Source: UBA9676 sp963730065 (GTDB lineage Bacteria > Actinomycetota > Actinomycetes > Streptosporangiales > Streptosporangiaceae). Taken from it: a stretch of DNA of 64,000 nucleotides. Shown one piece after another: positions 33,641-42,997 of this stretch (its first letter is position 1; the number at the start of each line of letters is the position of its first letter). Made by a program: the position numbers and the translations under genes. The stretch spans positions 62,001 through 126,000 of the forward strand of contig CAVSQL010000025.1 of NCBI GenBank assembly GCA_963730065.1, given 5' to 3'. The notes under the pieces are model-generated. The model was not told the DNA's origin, ran no database searches, and worked only from the letters and a program-made list of their open reading frames with translations.

Positions 33641-35008
33641 TCAGGGGCCGGGAGATGAGGCAGGGGCGCCGCCGCCGGCGCGCGGGGCACCCGGGGCCGC
33701 GCTGGCTGGGGCCGTGCCCGCTGGGGCGGCGCTGGCTGGGGCCGTGCCGGCTGAGGCCGCGCTGGCCTGGGCGGCCACTTCGGCGATGTCGTGGCGGTAC
33801 CAGCCGCCGCGCATCGTGATGGCGCCCGCGGCCTGGTAGGCGGCGTCGCGCGCGGCGGCCAGGTCGGGGCCGGTGCCGACCACGTTCAGCACCCGGCCGC
33901 CCGCCGAAACCAGCTGGCCAGCCGCATCGGTGGCCGTGCCCGCGTGCAGGACATACGCCCCGGGGACCCGTTCGGCATGATCGATGCCGCTGATGGCGTC
34001 GCCCTGGGCAGGCGCAGCCGGGTAGCCCTCGGCGGCGGTCACCACCGTCACCGCCGCGCCCGGCGCCCAGCGTGGCTGGCCGGCGCCGGCCAGCGAGCCG
34101 GAGGCGGCGGCGGCCAGCAGCCCGGCCAGCGGACTGGCCAGCCGGTCGAGCACGACCTGGGTCTCGGGGTCGCCGAACCGCGCGTTGAACTCGATCACCC
34201 GCACCCCGGCCGCGGTCAGGCTCAGCCCCGCGTACAGCAGGCCCCGGTACGGGGTGCCGCGCCGGCGCATCTCGTCGACGGCGGGCTGGACGACGCGGGC
34301 GAGCACCTCCTCGGCCAGCCCGGGCGGCGTCCAGCCGAGCGGCGCGTAGGCGCCCATCCCACCGGTGTTCGGGCCGCGGTCGCCGTCCCCGGCTCGCTTG
34401 AAGTCCTGCGCGGGCAGCAGCGCAAGCGCGGTGCCGCCGTCGGTGAGCGCGAACAACGACACCTCCGGGCCGTCGAGGAACTCTTCGATGACCACCGTGC
34501 CCGCGGCGCGCGCGTGCGCGAGTGCGGCCGCCGCGTCGTCGGTGACCAGGACCCCCTTGCCCGCGGCGAGCCCGTCCGCCTTCACCACGAACGGCGGGCC
34601 GAACTCGGCCAGCGCCGCGGCCGCGTCCGTTTCGCTGGTGCAGGTGCGGGCCCGTGCGGTCGGGATGCCCGCCGCCGCCATCACCTGCTTGGCGAAGGAT
34701 TTCGACCCCTCCAGCATGGCCGCCTGCTGGCCGGGCCCGAAGCAGGCGATGCCCGCGGCCTGGAGCGCGTCGGCCAGCCCTGCCACCAGCGGCGCCTCCG
34801 GGCCGACCACCACCAGGTCCGCAGCGGTCGAGCGGGCCAGGGCGGTCACCGCCGCGATGTCGGCCAGGTCCGCCTGATGCCTGGTCGCGATCCGGGCGAT
34901 GCCGGGATTGCCCGGCGCCGCGTGCAGGTCGGTGACATCGGCGTCGGCGGCCAGCGCCCGGGCCAGCGCGTGCTCGCGGCCGCCGGACCCCAGCAGAAGG
35001 ACTCGCAC
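33641..35008 (-). CDS. purD: Phosphoribosylamine-glycine ligase PurD
   Basis: PurD ligates glycine to phosphoribosylamine (GAR synthesis). The protein has 455 residues beginning MRVLLLGSGGREHALA. It is an ATP-grasp enzyme with VVVGPEAPLVAG, SKSFAKQVMAAAGIPTA, FVVKADGLAAGKGV, NTGGMGAYAP and EFNARFGDPETQ. The enzyme domain ends near residue 425. The tail consists of Ala/Pro repeats (GTAPASAAPA), a further minisatellite-like extension. It is first in the purD-ltrA-purB-purC string and lies 59 bases downstream of purA on the same strand. Confidence 0.96.
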   Translation of the reverse strand: MRVLLLGSGGREHALARALAADADVTDLHAAPGNPGIARIATRHQADLADIAAVTALARSTAADLVVVGPEAPLVAGLADALQAAGIACFGPGQQAAMLEGSKSFAKQVMAAAGIPTARARTCTSETDAAAALAEFGPPFVVKADGLAAGKGVLVTDDAAAALAHARAAGTVVIEEFLDGPEVSLFALTDGGTALALLPAQDFKRAGDGDRGPNTGGMGAYAPLGWTPPGLAEEVLARVVQPAVDEMRRRGTPYRGLLYAGLSLTAAGVRVIEFNARFGDPETQVVLDRLASPLAGLLAAAASGSLAGAGQPRWAPGAAVTVVTAAEGYPAAPAQGDAISGIDHAERVPGAYVLHAGTATDAAGQLVSAGGRVLNVVGTGPDLAAARDAAYQAAGAITMRGGWYRHDIAEVAAQASAASAGTAPASAAPAGTAPASAAPGAPRAGGGAPASSPGP

Positions 35009-35067
35009 GGCGCGAGCCTACCTGTGGCCGCGCCCCTGATGAGGGACTTGCCGGGCCCGGCCCGGGC

Positions 35068-36351
35068 TCAGATCAGCGGGCGCAGCTGCAGGGTCTGATC
35101 ACGCCGCGGGCCAGTGCCGACCGCGGCCACCGGGGCACCGATGATCTCCTCCACTGCCCGCACGTAGGCCTGGGCGTTGCGCGGCAGCCCGGAGAACTCC
35201 CGCACCTCCGACAGGTTCTCCCCCCAGCCGTCCAGGTACTCGTAGACCGGGATCGCGTGGTGGAACTCGGTCTGCGTCATCGGGATCTCGTCGTGCCTGG
35301 CCCCGTCCACGTCGTAGGCCACGCAGACGGGCACCTTGTCCAGGCCGGAAAGCACGTCCAGCTTGGTCAGGAAGTAGTCGGTGATGCCGTTGACCCTGGT
35401 CGCGTAGCGGGCGATGACCGCGTCGAACCACCCGGTGCGCCGCGGCCGCCCGGTGGTCACCCCGTACTCGCCGCCCGTCTTGCGCAGCCAGTCGCCCTGC
35501 TCGTCGAGGAGCTCGGTGGGGAACGGGCCAGCCCCCACCCGGGTCGTGTAGGCCTTGATGATGCCGATGACCTTCGTGATCCGGGTAGGGCCGATGCCGG
35601 AGCCGGCGCAGGCGCCGCCGGCGGTGGGGGAGGAGGAGGTCACGAACGGGTAGGTGCCGTGGTCCACGTCGAGCTGGGTCGCCTGGGCTCCTTCGAGCAG
35701 CACCGTCCGGCCGTCGTCGAGGGCCCGGTTGAGGACGAGGGCGGTGTCGGCGAGGTAGGGCCGCATCCGCTCGCCGTAGCCAAGGTATTCGGCCGCCACG
35801 GCGGCGGCGTCGATGCCGCGCCGGTTGTAGACCTTCGTCAGGACCTGGTTCTTCTCCCGGAGCACCAGGCTCAGCTTCTGCTCCAGGATGCCGGGGTCGA
35901 ACAGGTCCTGGACCCGGATCCCGGTCCGCGCCACCTTGTCGCCGTAGGCCGGCCCGATGCCCCGGCCGGTCGTCCCGATGCGGGCACTGCCGAGGTAGCG
36001 TTCGGTCACCTTGTCGAGTGCCCGGTGGTGGGGCATGATCAGGTGCGCGTTGGCGGAGATGAGCAGCCGGTCGCAGGACACGCCGCGCTCGGCGAGGCCG
36101 TCGATCTCGGCCAGGAGGACCTCCGGGTCGATGACCACGCCGTTGCCGATGACCGGGGTGACATCGGGGGAGAGCACCCCCGAGGGCAGCAGGTGCAGCG
36201 CGTAGCTCTCGTCACCGATGACCACCGTGTGGCCGGCGTTGTTGCCGCCCTGATACCTGACCGCGTAGTCAACGCGGTCGCCGAGCAGGTCGGTCGCTTT
36301 GCCCTTGCCCTCGTCACCCCACTGCGCGCCCACCAGCACAACGGCCGGCAT
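35068..36351 (-). CDS. purA: Adenylosuccinate synthetase PurA
   Basis: PurA forms adenylosuccinate from IMP, aspartate and GTP. The 427-residue protein begins MPAVVLVGAQWGDEGKGKAT, the GTP-binding P-loop, and has GGNNAGHTVV, TTGRGIGPAYGDK, the Lys-containing GRPRRTGWFD loop and TKLDVLSGLDKVPVCV. Length and motifs are normal. It is followed 59 bases later by purD, and preceded by the DUF3151 gene, the order also known from other actinobacteria. It supplies AMP from the IMP made by the neighbouring pur genes. Confidence 0.97.
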   Translation of the reverse strand: MPAVVLVGAQWGDEGKGKATDLLGDRVDYAVRYQGGNNAGHTVVIGDESYALHLLPSGVLSPDVTPVIGNGVVIDPEVLLAEIDGLAERGVSCDRLLISANAHLIMPHHRALDKVTERYLGSARIGTTGRGIGPAYGDKVARTGIRVQDLFDPGILEQKLSLVLREKNQVLTKVYNRRGIDAAAVAAEYLGYGERMRPYLADTALVLNRALDDGRTVLLEGAQATQLDVDHGTYPFVTSSSPTAGGACAGSGIGPTRITKVIGIIKAYTTRVGAGPFPTELLDEQGDWLRKTGGEYGVTTGRPRRTGWFDAVIARYATRVNGITDYFLTKLDVLSGLDKVPVCVAYDVDGARHDEIPMTQTEFHHAIPVYEYLDGWGENLSEVREFSGLPRNAQAYVRAVEEIIGAPVAAVGTGPRRDQTLQLRPLI

Positions 36352-36510
36352 CTGACCAGCCCCTTCCCGGCTCCTGCCTCGCGCGTCCCGAGGCTACTCC
36401 ACACTCGTCCGCCACGGCCGGCTGGCCCGGCTGCGGCGGCTACTGCCCTGGCCGCGGCGGCTGATTCCTGTGCCGCGGGAGTTGGGGTTCCGCTGGCGGG
36501 GCAGGTGCGG

Positions 36511-36924
36511 TCAGAAGTCCCCGAGCTCGGCGGCGGCCGTGGCGCTGGCCTCCTGCAGGAAGGTCCGGCAGCGTTCCGCCTCGTCGTCCTCGCCGAGCGC
36601 GGCCGCCGCCCGGCCCAGCGCATGCAGGGACCGCAGGAAACCCTGATTCGGCTCGTGCTCCCACGGGACCGGCCCGTAACCTCGCCAGCCAGCCCGCCGC
36701 AGGTGGTCCAGACCGCGGTGGTAGCCGGTCCGCGCGTAGGCGTAGGACGCGACGGCCTCGCCCCGGGCCATGGCGCGGTCGGAGAGCGACGCCCACGCCG
36801 CGAGGCAGGCCGGGTGCGCGGCCGCCACCGCCGCCGGGTCAGCGCCGTTGGCCAGCTCCGACGCGGCCGGGTCCTCGGGCAGCAGGGTGGCGGGTGGCCC
36901 GCTCAGCAGGTTCTGGTGCTCCAT
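36511..36924 (-). CDS. DUF3151 family protein
   Basis: The protein has 137 residues from ATG 36922-36924 (MEHQNLLSGPPATLLPED); an ATG nine bases upstream is an alternative. Typical DUF3151 features are HPACLAAWASLSD, AVASYAYARTGYHRGLDHLRRAGWRGYGPVPWEHEPNQGFLR split over two helices, and the C-terminal RCRTFLQEASATA. The family is helical, restricted to actinobacteria and of unknown function. Linkage to purA is conserved, so an association with nucleotide metabolism or its regulation is possible. Confidence 0.88.
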   Translation of the reverse strand: MEHQNLLSGPPATLLPEDPAASELANGADPAAVAAAHPACLAAWASLSDRAMARGEAVASYAYARTGYHRGLDHLRRAGWRGYGPVPWEHEPNQGFLRSLHALGRAAAALGEDDEAERCRTFLQEASATAAAELGDF

Positions 36925-37030
36925 GACGCTCATCCTGCCCCAACCCGCCTGCGCGCGGCGCTGGTCCCGGCTTGTGGCGGGCTGTATGCCGCGGTGCGGT
37001 GCGCGGGCCTCAGCCATTGGTGCGGGTGCG

Positions 37031-37792
37031 TCAGGCGCGGCCGTCGCGCGGGCCCATCACCGCCAGGGCTTCGGCGTCGGTGATCCTGCCCCGGAGGTAA
37101 AGGTCGGCCCAGGCGCGGGCGCCTGGGAAGCCGGATCCGGCCGCGATCCGGGCACACGCCGCGTCCGTATCGAAGACGGTGCGGCGCAGTTCGGCGCCGG
37201 GGCCGAGCAGCGCCCAGTGGGCACCCGGCTGGCCGTACGGCATCCCCACGCTGCCGGGATTGATAACCAGCCGGCCGTGAGCCAGCCGGATGAACGGCAT
37301 GTGGGTATGCCCGCAAACGACGGTGCTGACCTCAGCGGGGACGCCGTCGAAGACCTGCTGCCAGCGGTCGAGCCGGGAATCGGCCACCACGACTTCCTTA
37401 TCGTCGCGGGGAGTGGCGTGGCAGAACAGAACCTCACCCAGCCCGGCCACGGCGATGGTCCTCGACAACGGCAGCCCGGCGATGAGTTCCCTCTGGTCGG
37501 CGCGCAATTCGCCGGCCGCCCACACCGACACCTCGTCCGGCATGTCGGTGCACTCGCCGTGGGCGAACTCGACCAGTTCGCGGTCCGCGTTCCCGCGGAT
37601 CCACACGGCCCGGTCGCCGAGCGCCGCCAGCCGGTCCAGGGTCTCGACCGGCTGCGGGCCGGCGGCCAGGTCGCCGGTCAGCACGACCAGATCGGCGGCC
37701 GCGACGTCTGGCTCGGCGAGCACCGCCGCCAGCGCGGGCATGACCCCGTGAATGTCGGACAGAACTGCCACGCGGCCGACCGGGGTCACCAT
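37031..37792 (-). CDS. Calcineurin-like metallophosphoesterase (YfcE/MJ0936-like)
   Basis: The protein has 253 residues starting MVTPVGRVAVLSDIHG. It carries the complete metallophosphoesterase motif set: DIHG, TGDLAAGP, RGNADRE, CHATPRDD and GHTHMPF, providing the His, Asp and Asn ligands for two metals. A C-terminal ~50-residue cap follows. Members hydrolyse phosphodiesters or phosphomonoesters; the natural substrate is unknown. It is on the same strand as fba, 37 bases downstream of that gene's stop, so co-transcription is likely. Confidence 0.9.
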   Translation of the reverse strand: MVTPVGRVAVLSDIHGVMPALAAVLAEPDVAAADLVVLTGDLAAGPQPVETLDRLAALGDRAVWIRGNADRELVEFAHGECTDMPDEVSVWAAGELRADQRELIAGLPLSRTIAVAGLGEVLFCHATPRDDKEVVVADSRLDRWQQVFDGVPAEVSTVVCGHTHMPFIRLAHGRLVINPGSVGMPYGQPGAHWALLGPGAELRRTVFDTDAACARIAAGSGFPGARAWADLYLRGRITDAEALAVMGPRDGRA

Positions 37793-37829
37793 GGGGCCAG
37801 CATGGCCGGCGGCCGGGCGTGTGGCCAGC

Positions 37830-38849
37830 TCAGGTCAGGCGCTTGCCTGCGGACATCAGGTCTTCGCACGCCTCGACGACCCGGGCGGCCATGGCTGCCT
37901 CGGCCGCCTTGCCGTAGGAACGCGGGTCGTAGGCCTTCTTGTCCCCTACCTCACCGTCGATCTTGAGCACGCCGTCGTAGTGCGAGAACATGTGTCCCGC
38001 TATCGGCCGGGTGAAGGCGTACTGGGCGTCGGTGTCCACGTTCATCTTGACCGTGCCGTACGAGATCGCCTCGCGGATTTCCGCCAGCGCCGAGCCCGAG
38101 CCGCCGTGGAAGACAAGGTCGAAGGGCTTGTCTTTGCCGTACTTCGCGCCCACCGCCTCCTGGATGTCGTTCAGCACGGACGGGCGCAGGGTGACGTGGC
38201 CCGGCTTGTAGACGCCGTGCACGTTGCCGAAGGTGGCGGCCAGAATGTAACGGCCACGCTCGCCGAGCCCGAGCGCCTCGGCGACGGCGAGCGCGTCGTC
38301 GGCGGTGCTGTACAGCTTCTCGTTGATCTCGCCGACGACGCCGTCTTCCTCGCCGCCGACCACGCCGATCTCCATTTCCATGATCACATGGGCCTGCGCG
38401 CACTCGTTGAGGAGCTCGGAGGCGATGACGAGGTTCTCGGCCAGCGGCACGGCCGAGCCATCCCACATGTGTGACTGGAACAGCGGTTCCTCGCCCCGGG
38501 CCACCCGTTCCTTGGACAGGGCGACCAGTGGGCGCATGTAGCTGTCCAGCTTGTCCTTGGGGCAGTGATCGGTGTGCAGGGCGATGTTGACGGGGTACTT
38601 CACGGCCACGCTGCGGGCGAAATGCGCGAGCGCGACCGCCCCGGTGACCATGTCCTTGACCGCGCCCGACAGGTACTCGGCGCCGCCGGTGGAGACCTGG
38701 ATGATCCCGTCGCTGTCGGCGTCGGCGAACCCGCGCAGCGCGGCGTTCAGCGTCTGGCTCGACGTCACGTTGATCGCCGGGTAGGCGAAGCCATGCTCTT
38801 TGGCGCGGTCGAGCATCTGCGCGTAGACCTCTGGCGTGGCGATGGGCAT
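37830..38849 (-). CDS. fba: Class II fructose-bisphosphate aldolase
   Basis: The enzyme cleaves fructose-1,6-bisphosphate in glycolysis. The protein has 339 residues from ATG 38847-38849 (MPIATPEVYAQML), preceded by AGGGAG. The upstream frame extension is not conserved. It has the Zn-binding ALHTDHCPKD, EMEIGVVGGEEDG, AATFGNVHGVYKPG, FHGGSGSALAEI and the substrate-binding KMNVDTDAQYAF. It heads a minus-strand run towards the metallophosphoesterase and DUF3151-purA. DedA is divergent from it across a 178-base gap, as in mycobacteria. Confidence 0.96.
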   Translation of the reverse strand: MPIATPEVYAQMLDRAKEHGFAYPAINVTSSQTLNAALRGFADADSDGIIQVSTGGAEYLSGAVKDMVTGAVALAHFARSVAVKYPVNIALHTDHCPKDKLDSYMRPLVALSKERVARGEEPLFQSHMWDGSAVPLAENLVIASELLNECAQAHVIMEMEIGVVGGEEDGVVGEINEKLYSTADDALAVAEALGLGERGRYILAATFGNVHGVYKPGHVTLRPSVLNDIQEAVGAKYGKDKPFDLVFHGGSGSALAEIREAISYGTVKMNVDTDAQYAFTRPIAGHMFSHYDGVLKIDGEVGDKKAYDPRSYGKAAEAAMAARVVEACEDLMSAGKRLT

Positions 38850-39027
38850 GACGTCGGCTCCCTGTCTTGTGTGTGCATTCAGTATCGGGGACGGCGCTCG
38901 TTTCCGGCAGGGCAGGGCCGGGATGCGCGCAAGGAGTGGCGGTTGGGCCGGGCCAGGGGTAAAGGTGCTCCTAAACTCTGCGGCCAGCGGCCAGGGCACC
39001 GGCGTTCATGCTGTACAACAGTGACCT

Positions 39028-39846
39028 ATGGAGAGCTTTCTCACCCACTGGGGCTACGCCGCGATTTTCCTGTTCGGGTTCCTTGAGGCGTGCTGCATCC
39101 CGATTCCCTCCGAGATCACTTTTGGGTTCGCCGGGGTGCTGGCCGGTGAGGGGCACCTCAACATCGTCGCCGTGATCGTGGTGGGGACGATCGCCGAACT
39201 CATCGGGTCGTACGTCGCCTATGGCGTGGGGCGGGTCGGTGGCCGGCCGCTGGTGCACAGATTCGGCCGATACCTGCTGATCACCCAGGCGGACATCGAC
39301 CGGGCCGAGCGTTTCGTTGCCGGGCGGGGGATATGGGCGATTCCGGTCGGCCGTGCCCTGCCGATCGTGCGCACATTCGTGTCCATCGTGGCTGGCTTCA
39401 TCGAGGTGCCGCCGCTCCTGTTCGGGGTCCTCAGCCTCGTCGGCACGGCGGTCTGGGTCACCGTGATCTCCCTGGTCGGTTATGGGGTCGGCAGTGCGTG
39501 GCAGAGCGTCGCGCACGGGCTCGCCGTCGCCGGATACGTGATCTTCGCAGCAGTGGTCATCGCCATCGCCGCCTTCATCACCTACCGGGTGCGTGAAGTC
39601 CGGCGCGAGGCGGCGCACGAGCGTGGCGGCCCTGAGGCGGGCGGAGGCGACGCGAACGGGGCGCACCAGCGCGGCTCCGACAGAACGGAAGGGCGCAACT
39701 CCAACGGGACGGCCCAGCGCGGCTCCGGCGGAACGGACCAGCGCGGCTCCGGCGGGGCGCACCGGCGCGGCGCCAGCGACCAGCCCGGCACCCGGCGCGA
39801 GGCTGGCAGCGATACTCAGCCCAGCCCCAGGTCACCCACGTCGTAG
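39028..39846 (+). CDS. DedA-family membrane protein
   Basis: The protein has 272 residues. The DedA/SNARE-associated core (residues 1-~190) has about five hydrophobic stretches and the family motifs FLEACCIPIPSEITFGFAG, GTIAELIGSYVAYGVGRVGG, FVAGRGIWAIPVGRALPIVRTFVSIVAG (split by a helix turn) and FGVLSLVGTAVW. DedA proteins are proposed lipid scramblases that affect envelope charge and cell division. The last ~70 residues are repetitive (QRGSGG and related units), encoded by a tandem repeat. Its 3' end overlaps the convergent pyrE 3' end by 31 bases. Confidence 0.92.
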   Translation: MESFLTHWGYAAIFLFGFLEACCIPIPSEITFGFAGVLAGEGHLNIVAVIVVGTIAELIGSYVAYGVGRVGGRPLVHRFGRYLLITQADIDRAERFVAGRGIWAIPVGRALPIVRTFVSIVAGFIEVPPLLFGVLSLVGTAVWVTVISLVGYGVGSAWQSVAHGLAVAGYVIFAAVVIAIAAFITYRVREVRREAAHERGGPEAGGGDANGAHQRGSDRTEGRNSNGTAQRGSGGTDQRGSGGAHRRGASDQPGTRREAGSDTQPSPRSPTS

Positions 39847-40352
39847 ACGGCACGGAACGGCAGCCCGCGCTGGGTCACGCGGGCCCGGGCGCCCCGCTCG
39901 ACGAGGACGGCCACCCCAACGACGTCCGCGCCCGTTTCCCGCAGCACGTCCACGGCGGTGAGGACCGAGGCACCGGTGGTGGACGTGTCCTCCACCGCCA
40001 GTACCCGGCGCCCGGCAACATCGGGTCCCTCGATCCGGCGCTGGAGCCCGTGCGCCTTCTCGGTCTTGCGGACGACAAAGGCGTCCAGGATCCGCCCCTG
40101 GCTGGCCGCGGCGTGCATCATCGCGGCGGCCACCGGGTCGGCCCCCAGCGTGAGCCCACCGACGGCGTCATAGCCGAGGTCAGCGGTAGCGGCAAGCATG
40201 ACCCGGCCCGCCAGCGGCGCGGCCTGCCCGCTGAGCAGCACCCGCCGCAGATCGATGTACCAGGTCGCATGCTGCCCGGACGAGAGCACGAAGTCGCCGC
40301 GCACCACGGCCCTGTCCTTGATCACGCGCAGGAGATCGTCGCGGTCGCTCAC
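39816..40352 (-). CDS. pyrE: Orotate phosphoribosyltransferase PyrE
   Basis: PyrE makes OMP from orotate and PRPP in pyrimidine synthesis. The protein has 178 residues (MSDRDDLLRVIKDRAVVRGDFVLSSG split at position 20). It shows the type I PRTase features SGQHATWYIDLR, GGLTLGADPVAAAM, FVVRKTEKAHG and the PRPP-binding VLAVEDTSTTGASVL. Length and motifs are typical. It is convergent with DedA and divergent from the NYN gene, with a 341-base repeat-bearing gap upstream. Confidence 0.95.
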   Translation of the reverse strand: MSDRDDLLRVIKDRAVVRGDFVLSSGQHATWYIDLRRVLLSGQAAPLAGRVMLAATADLGYDAVGGLTLGADPVAAAMMHAAASQGRILDAFVVRKTEKAHGLQRRIEGPDVAGRRVLAVEDTSTTGASVLTAVDVLRETGADVVGVAVLVERGARARVTQRGLPFRAVYDVGDLGLG

Positions 40353-40693
40353 GGTTGGCGAGCCTACTCAGCGCCGGCAACAGCTGGGTGCGCGCGGGCA
40401 TTGAAGCGAGGGGAGAGTCGTGCGCGCGGGGCCAGTCGTGTCCACGGGAGAGCATCGTGGGCACGGGAGGGCAATCGTGCGGGCGGGACAGTCGCGGGCG
40501 GGCCAGTCGTGTGCAGGCGGGCCAGTCGTGTGCAGGCGGGCCAGTCGTGCGGGCGGGGCGGTCGTGTGCGGGCGGGGTCGTGCGGGCGGGGCGGTCGTGT
40601 GCGGGTGGGTTGCCCGCGATCTCTGCGCAGTGCATCACGGAGCCGGCTGAGCGCTGGTAACGTCGTCTCGCGTCGACGGAAGGACGGTGCCGC
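40353..40693. repeat. pyrE-NYN intergenic region with ~19-base tandem repeats
   Basis: Most of this 341-base gap is repetitive. From about 40495 to 40615 there are roughly six units built on GCGGGCCAGTCGTGTGCAG, some shortened. Degenerate GGGAGAGTCGTG-type copies precede them from about 40410. The divergent pyrE and NYN promoters must lie at the edges. No gene is supported. Confidence 0.75.
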
Positions 40694-42823
40694 GTGGATC
40701 GCTGCGCGCTGTTCGTGGACGCAGGCTACGTACTGGCTGATGGTGCGATGGCCGTCCACGGCACTCGTCACCGGGAGTCTGTTTCCTGGAACTATGCGGG
40801 CCTGCTCCAGTTCCTGGGAACGGTAGCCGGTGACCGCACCGGCCTGCCCCTGCTGCGCTGCTACTGGTATGAGGCGACCGTGGAAGGCCGCCGGTCTTCA
40901 GAGCACGACGCGCTCGCCGACCTGCCCGGGGTGAAGCTGCGGCTGGGCCGGATGAGGCCGGGCAGGCGCGAGGGCGTGGAGAGCGAGATCCACCGCGACC
41001 TGACCACCCTGGCGCGTAACGGTGCCATCCGGGACGCGCTCGTGGTCAGTGCCGAGGAGGATCTGGCGCAGGTCATCGCCGATGTCCAGGACCTCGGCCT
41101 CAGGGTCACCCTGGTGCACATCACGGTGGACGGCAACTGGACCATCTCCCGCGCCCTCCGGCAGGAATCCGACGACATCGTCGAGATCGGCGAGGCGCAC
41201 CTGCGGCCCTACGTGGAACTCGTGGTGGGTGCGGAACCGCTCCGGGACGACGAGCGCCAGGCCGTCGGCTCCCATGCCGGCCGGGCTCTGACCAACGGCC
41301 ACCGGCCGGTCGGCCCCCTCGGCCCCCAGCAGGCACTGCCCGCCGGGTCGCATGCCGCACCGCCGGAGATCTACACCGCGCCCGTCATCGCCGAGTACCA
41401 GCGGACGGCGCAGCCCGCCATGAACGGCCAGCCCGGCTCCCCGCAGCCGGCCAACCTCTCCGGCCCTATCGGCTCGGCGCCGCCGGGCCCGCAGGCGCCA
41501 GCGCCCGGGCCGCCCCAGCCCGCCGCCCCGGCTCCGGCCGGGGGTGGGCAGCAGGGCACGGCGGTCAGGCCTGACATGCAGCCGTCCCCCGGAATGGCCC
41601 AGCCGGCCATGCCGCCCGCTCAGGCCATGCCGCCCGCGCAGCAGGCCATGTCCCCCGCGCAGCAGGCCATGCCCCCGGCGCAGCAGGCCATGCCCGCCGC
41701 CCAGCCCGCGCCGGCACCAGGCCCGGCGGCCCAGACCTCCGGGCCGATATCAGCGCCGCAGGCCATGCCCCAGCCCGCCGCCGTGGCCGGGATGGCTGGC
41801 CAGGCGCCGGTGCCGCAGCTGATGCCGGCGCCACCCGTTCAGCAGCAGCACAATTCCGGGGTCATGGCGGCCCCGGCCGCCATGACACCTGGACCGGCGG
41901 CCCCTCCCGCTCCCTCCGGGCAGCCCGTGCCATCAGGACCTATGGGCCAGCAGGCCGCACCTGGGCAGCCCGGGATGCCGCCGCCGCAGGCCCAGCAAGG
42001 GCATCCGGGCATGGCGCAGCAGCAGGCCGGACCTCCAGGCGCTCCGGGCATGCAAGCGGGACAGCAGCTCTATCCCGCCCCGCCCTACCAGGGTCCCGGG
42101 CCGGAGGCCCAGGGTGCGCCGGGCGGGCCGGGTGGCGGCCCAGGCAGGCGCGGGCAGGCCGGCCCGCGCCAGGGCGCGGGCGGCCCGCAGCCTGCCCCGG
42201 CACTTGCCGCGCTGCCTGGCCCGGTGACCGGCCAGGCAGGACCGTCCGGGCCGGGCCAGCCGCCCGCCGCGGGTGGCCCGGGCATGCCAGGTGCGCCGGG
42301 TATGCAGGGCGGCCCGGGTATGCCAGGCGGGCCCGGTGTACCCGGCGCCGCGGTCGGCCCGGCTGCGCTGCCCGCGCAGCATGCGCGTGGCGCCGTGCGG
42401 ACCTATCCCGCGTCGCCACCCACCGGGCCGTTCAACCGTCAGCAGGCCCAGCAGTTCGCCGGCCCGGCCGACCAGCCTGAGGGCGGGCCCGGGCCAGGGT
42501 ACGCACCCCAGCAGCAGATGCCCTACAGCGGCCCGCAGCCTGGTGCACCCCACCAGCTGGTGCCGCAGCAGGCGTCGGTCTCCCTGGCTGACGCGGTGCA
42601 GGCAGCGCACGGTGAGGGCTTCAACTTCGGGCAGTCCGTCGCGAATGAAGCGCCCGCGCTCTGGCTGGAGGCCGTTCTCGCCCGCAAGCCGCGCATGCCG
42701 TCGGATCTGGAGGCCAGGCTGCTGCAGGATTCGGCGCTGCCGATCGATTCCCTGCTTCATGATGAGGTGCGGCACGCGCTGCGGCGGGGTTTCTGGGATG
42801 CCCTGGAGAGAGCCCGTCATTGA
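40694..42823 (+). CDS. NYN-domain protein with very long Pro/Gln/Gly/Met-rich linker
   Basis: The protein has 709 residues from a GTG at 40694. The first ~180 residues form a PIN-like NYN domain with acidic residues in CALFVDAGYVLADGA, EGVESEIHRDLTTLA and VVSAEEDLAQVIADVQDLG, expected to bind a metal and cut RNA. Residues ~200-630 are low complexity, rich in Pro, Gln, Gly, Ala and Met, with repeated MPPAQQA units (21-base DNA repeats near 41605-41700). The last ~70 residues are a conserved-looking helical domain (SLADAVQAAHGEGFNFGQSV). Two folded ends joined by a disordered linker are clear. The RNA target is unknown, and clustering or condensate behaviour is only a guess. Confidence 0.85.
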   Translation: MDRCALFVDAGYVLADGAMAVHGTRHRESVSWNYAGLLQFLGTVAGDRTGLPLLRCYWYEATVEGRRSSEHDALADLPGVKLRLGRMRPGRREGVESEIHRDLTTLARNGAIRDALVVSAEEDLAQVIADVQDLGLRVTLVHITVDGNWTISRALRQESDDIVEIGEAHLRPYVELVVGAEPLRDDERQAVGSHAGRALTNGHRPVGPLGPQQALPAGSHAAPPEIYTAPVIAEYQRTAQPAMNGQPGSPQPANLSGPIGSAPPGPQAPAPGPPQPAAPAPAGGGQQGTAVRPDMQPSPGMAQPAMPPAQAMPPAQQAMSPAQQAMPPAQQAMPAAQPAPAPGPAAQTSGPISAPQAMPQPAAVAGMAGQAPVPQLMPAPPVQQQHNSGVMAAPAAMTPGPAAPPAPSGQPVPSGPMGQQAAPGQPGMPPPQAQQGHPGMAQQQAGPPGAPGMQAGQQLYPAPPYQGPGPEAQGAPGGPGGGPGRRGQAGPRQGAGGPQPAPALAALPGPVTGQAGPSGPGQPPAAGGPGMPGAPGMQGGPGMPGGPGVPGAAVGPAALPAQHARGAVRTYPASPPTGPFNRQQAQQFAGPADQPEGGPGPGYAPQQQMPYSGPQPGAPHQLVPQQASVSLADAVQAAHGEGFNFGQSVANEAPALWLEAVLARKPRMPSDLEARLLQDSALPIDSLLHDEVRHALRRGFWDALERARH

Positions 42824-42997
42824 AAGGCGGCATCGGCAGCACCTGGCCCATGGGTCCCTGGGGCCCGCCTGGCCGTGCTGCCGCCGTGGATGCCCGCCGG
42901 TTGCCGCATGCGCTCCCGGCCCGGCGGCCCGGTGCCGCAGGCCAGGTTCCCCGCTCGCTGCGTTGCTACCCCACCCCCGGTGGGTACCTTGTCTGAC

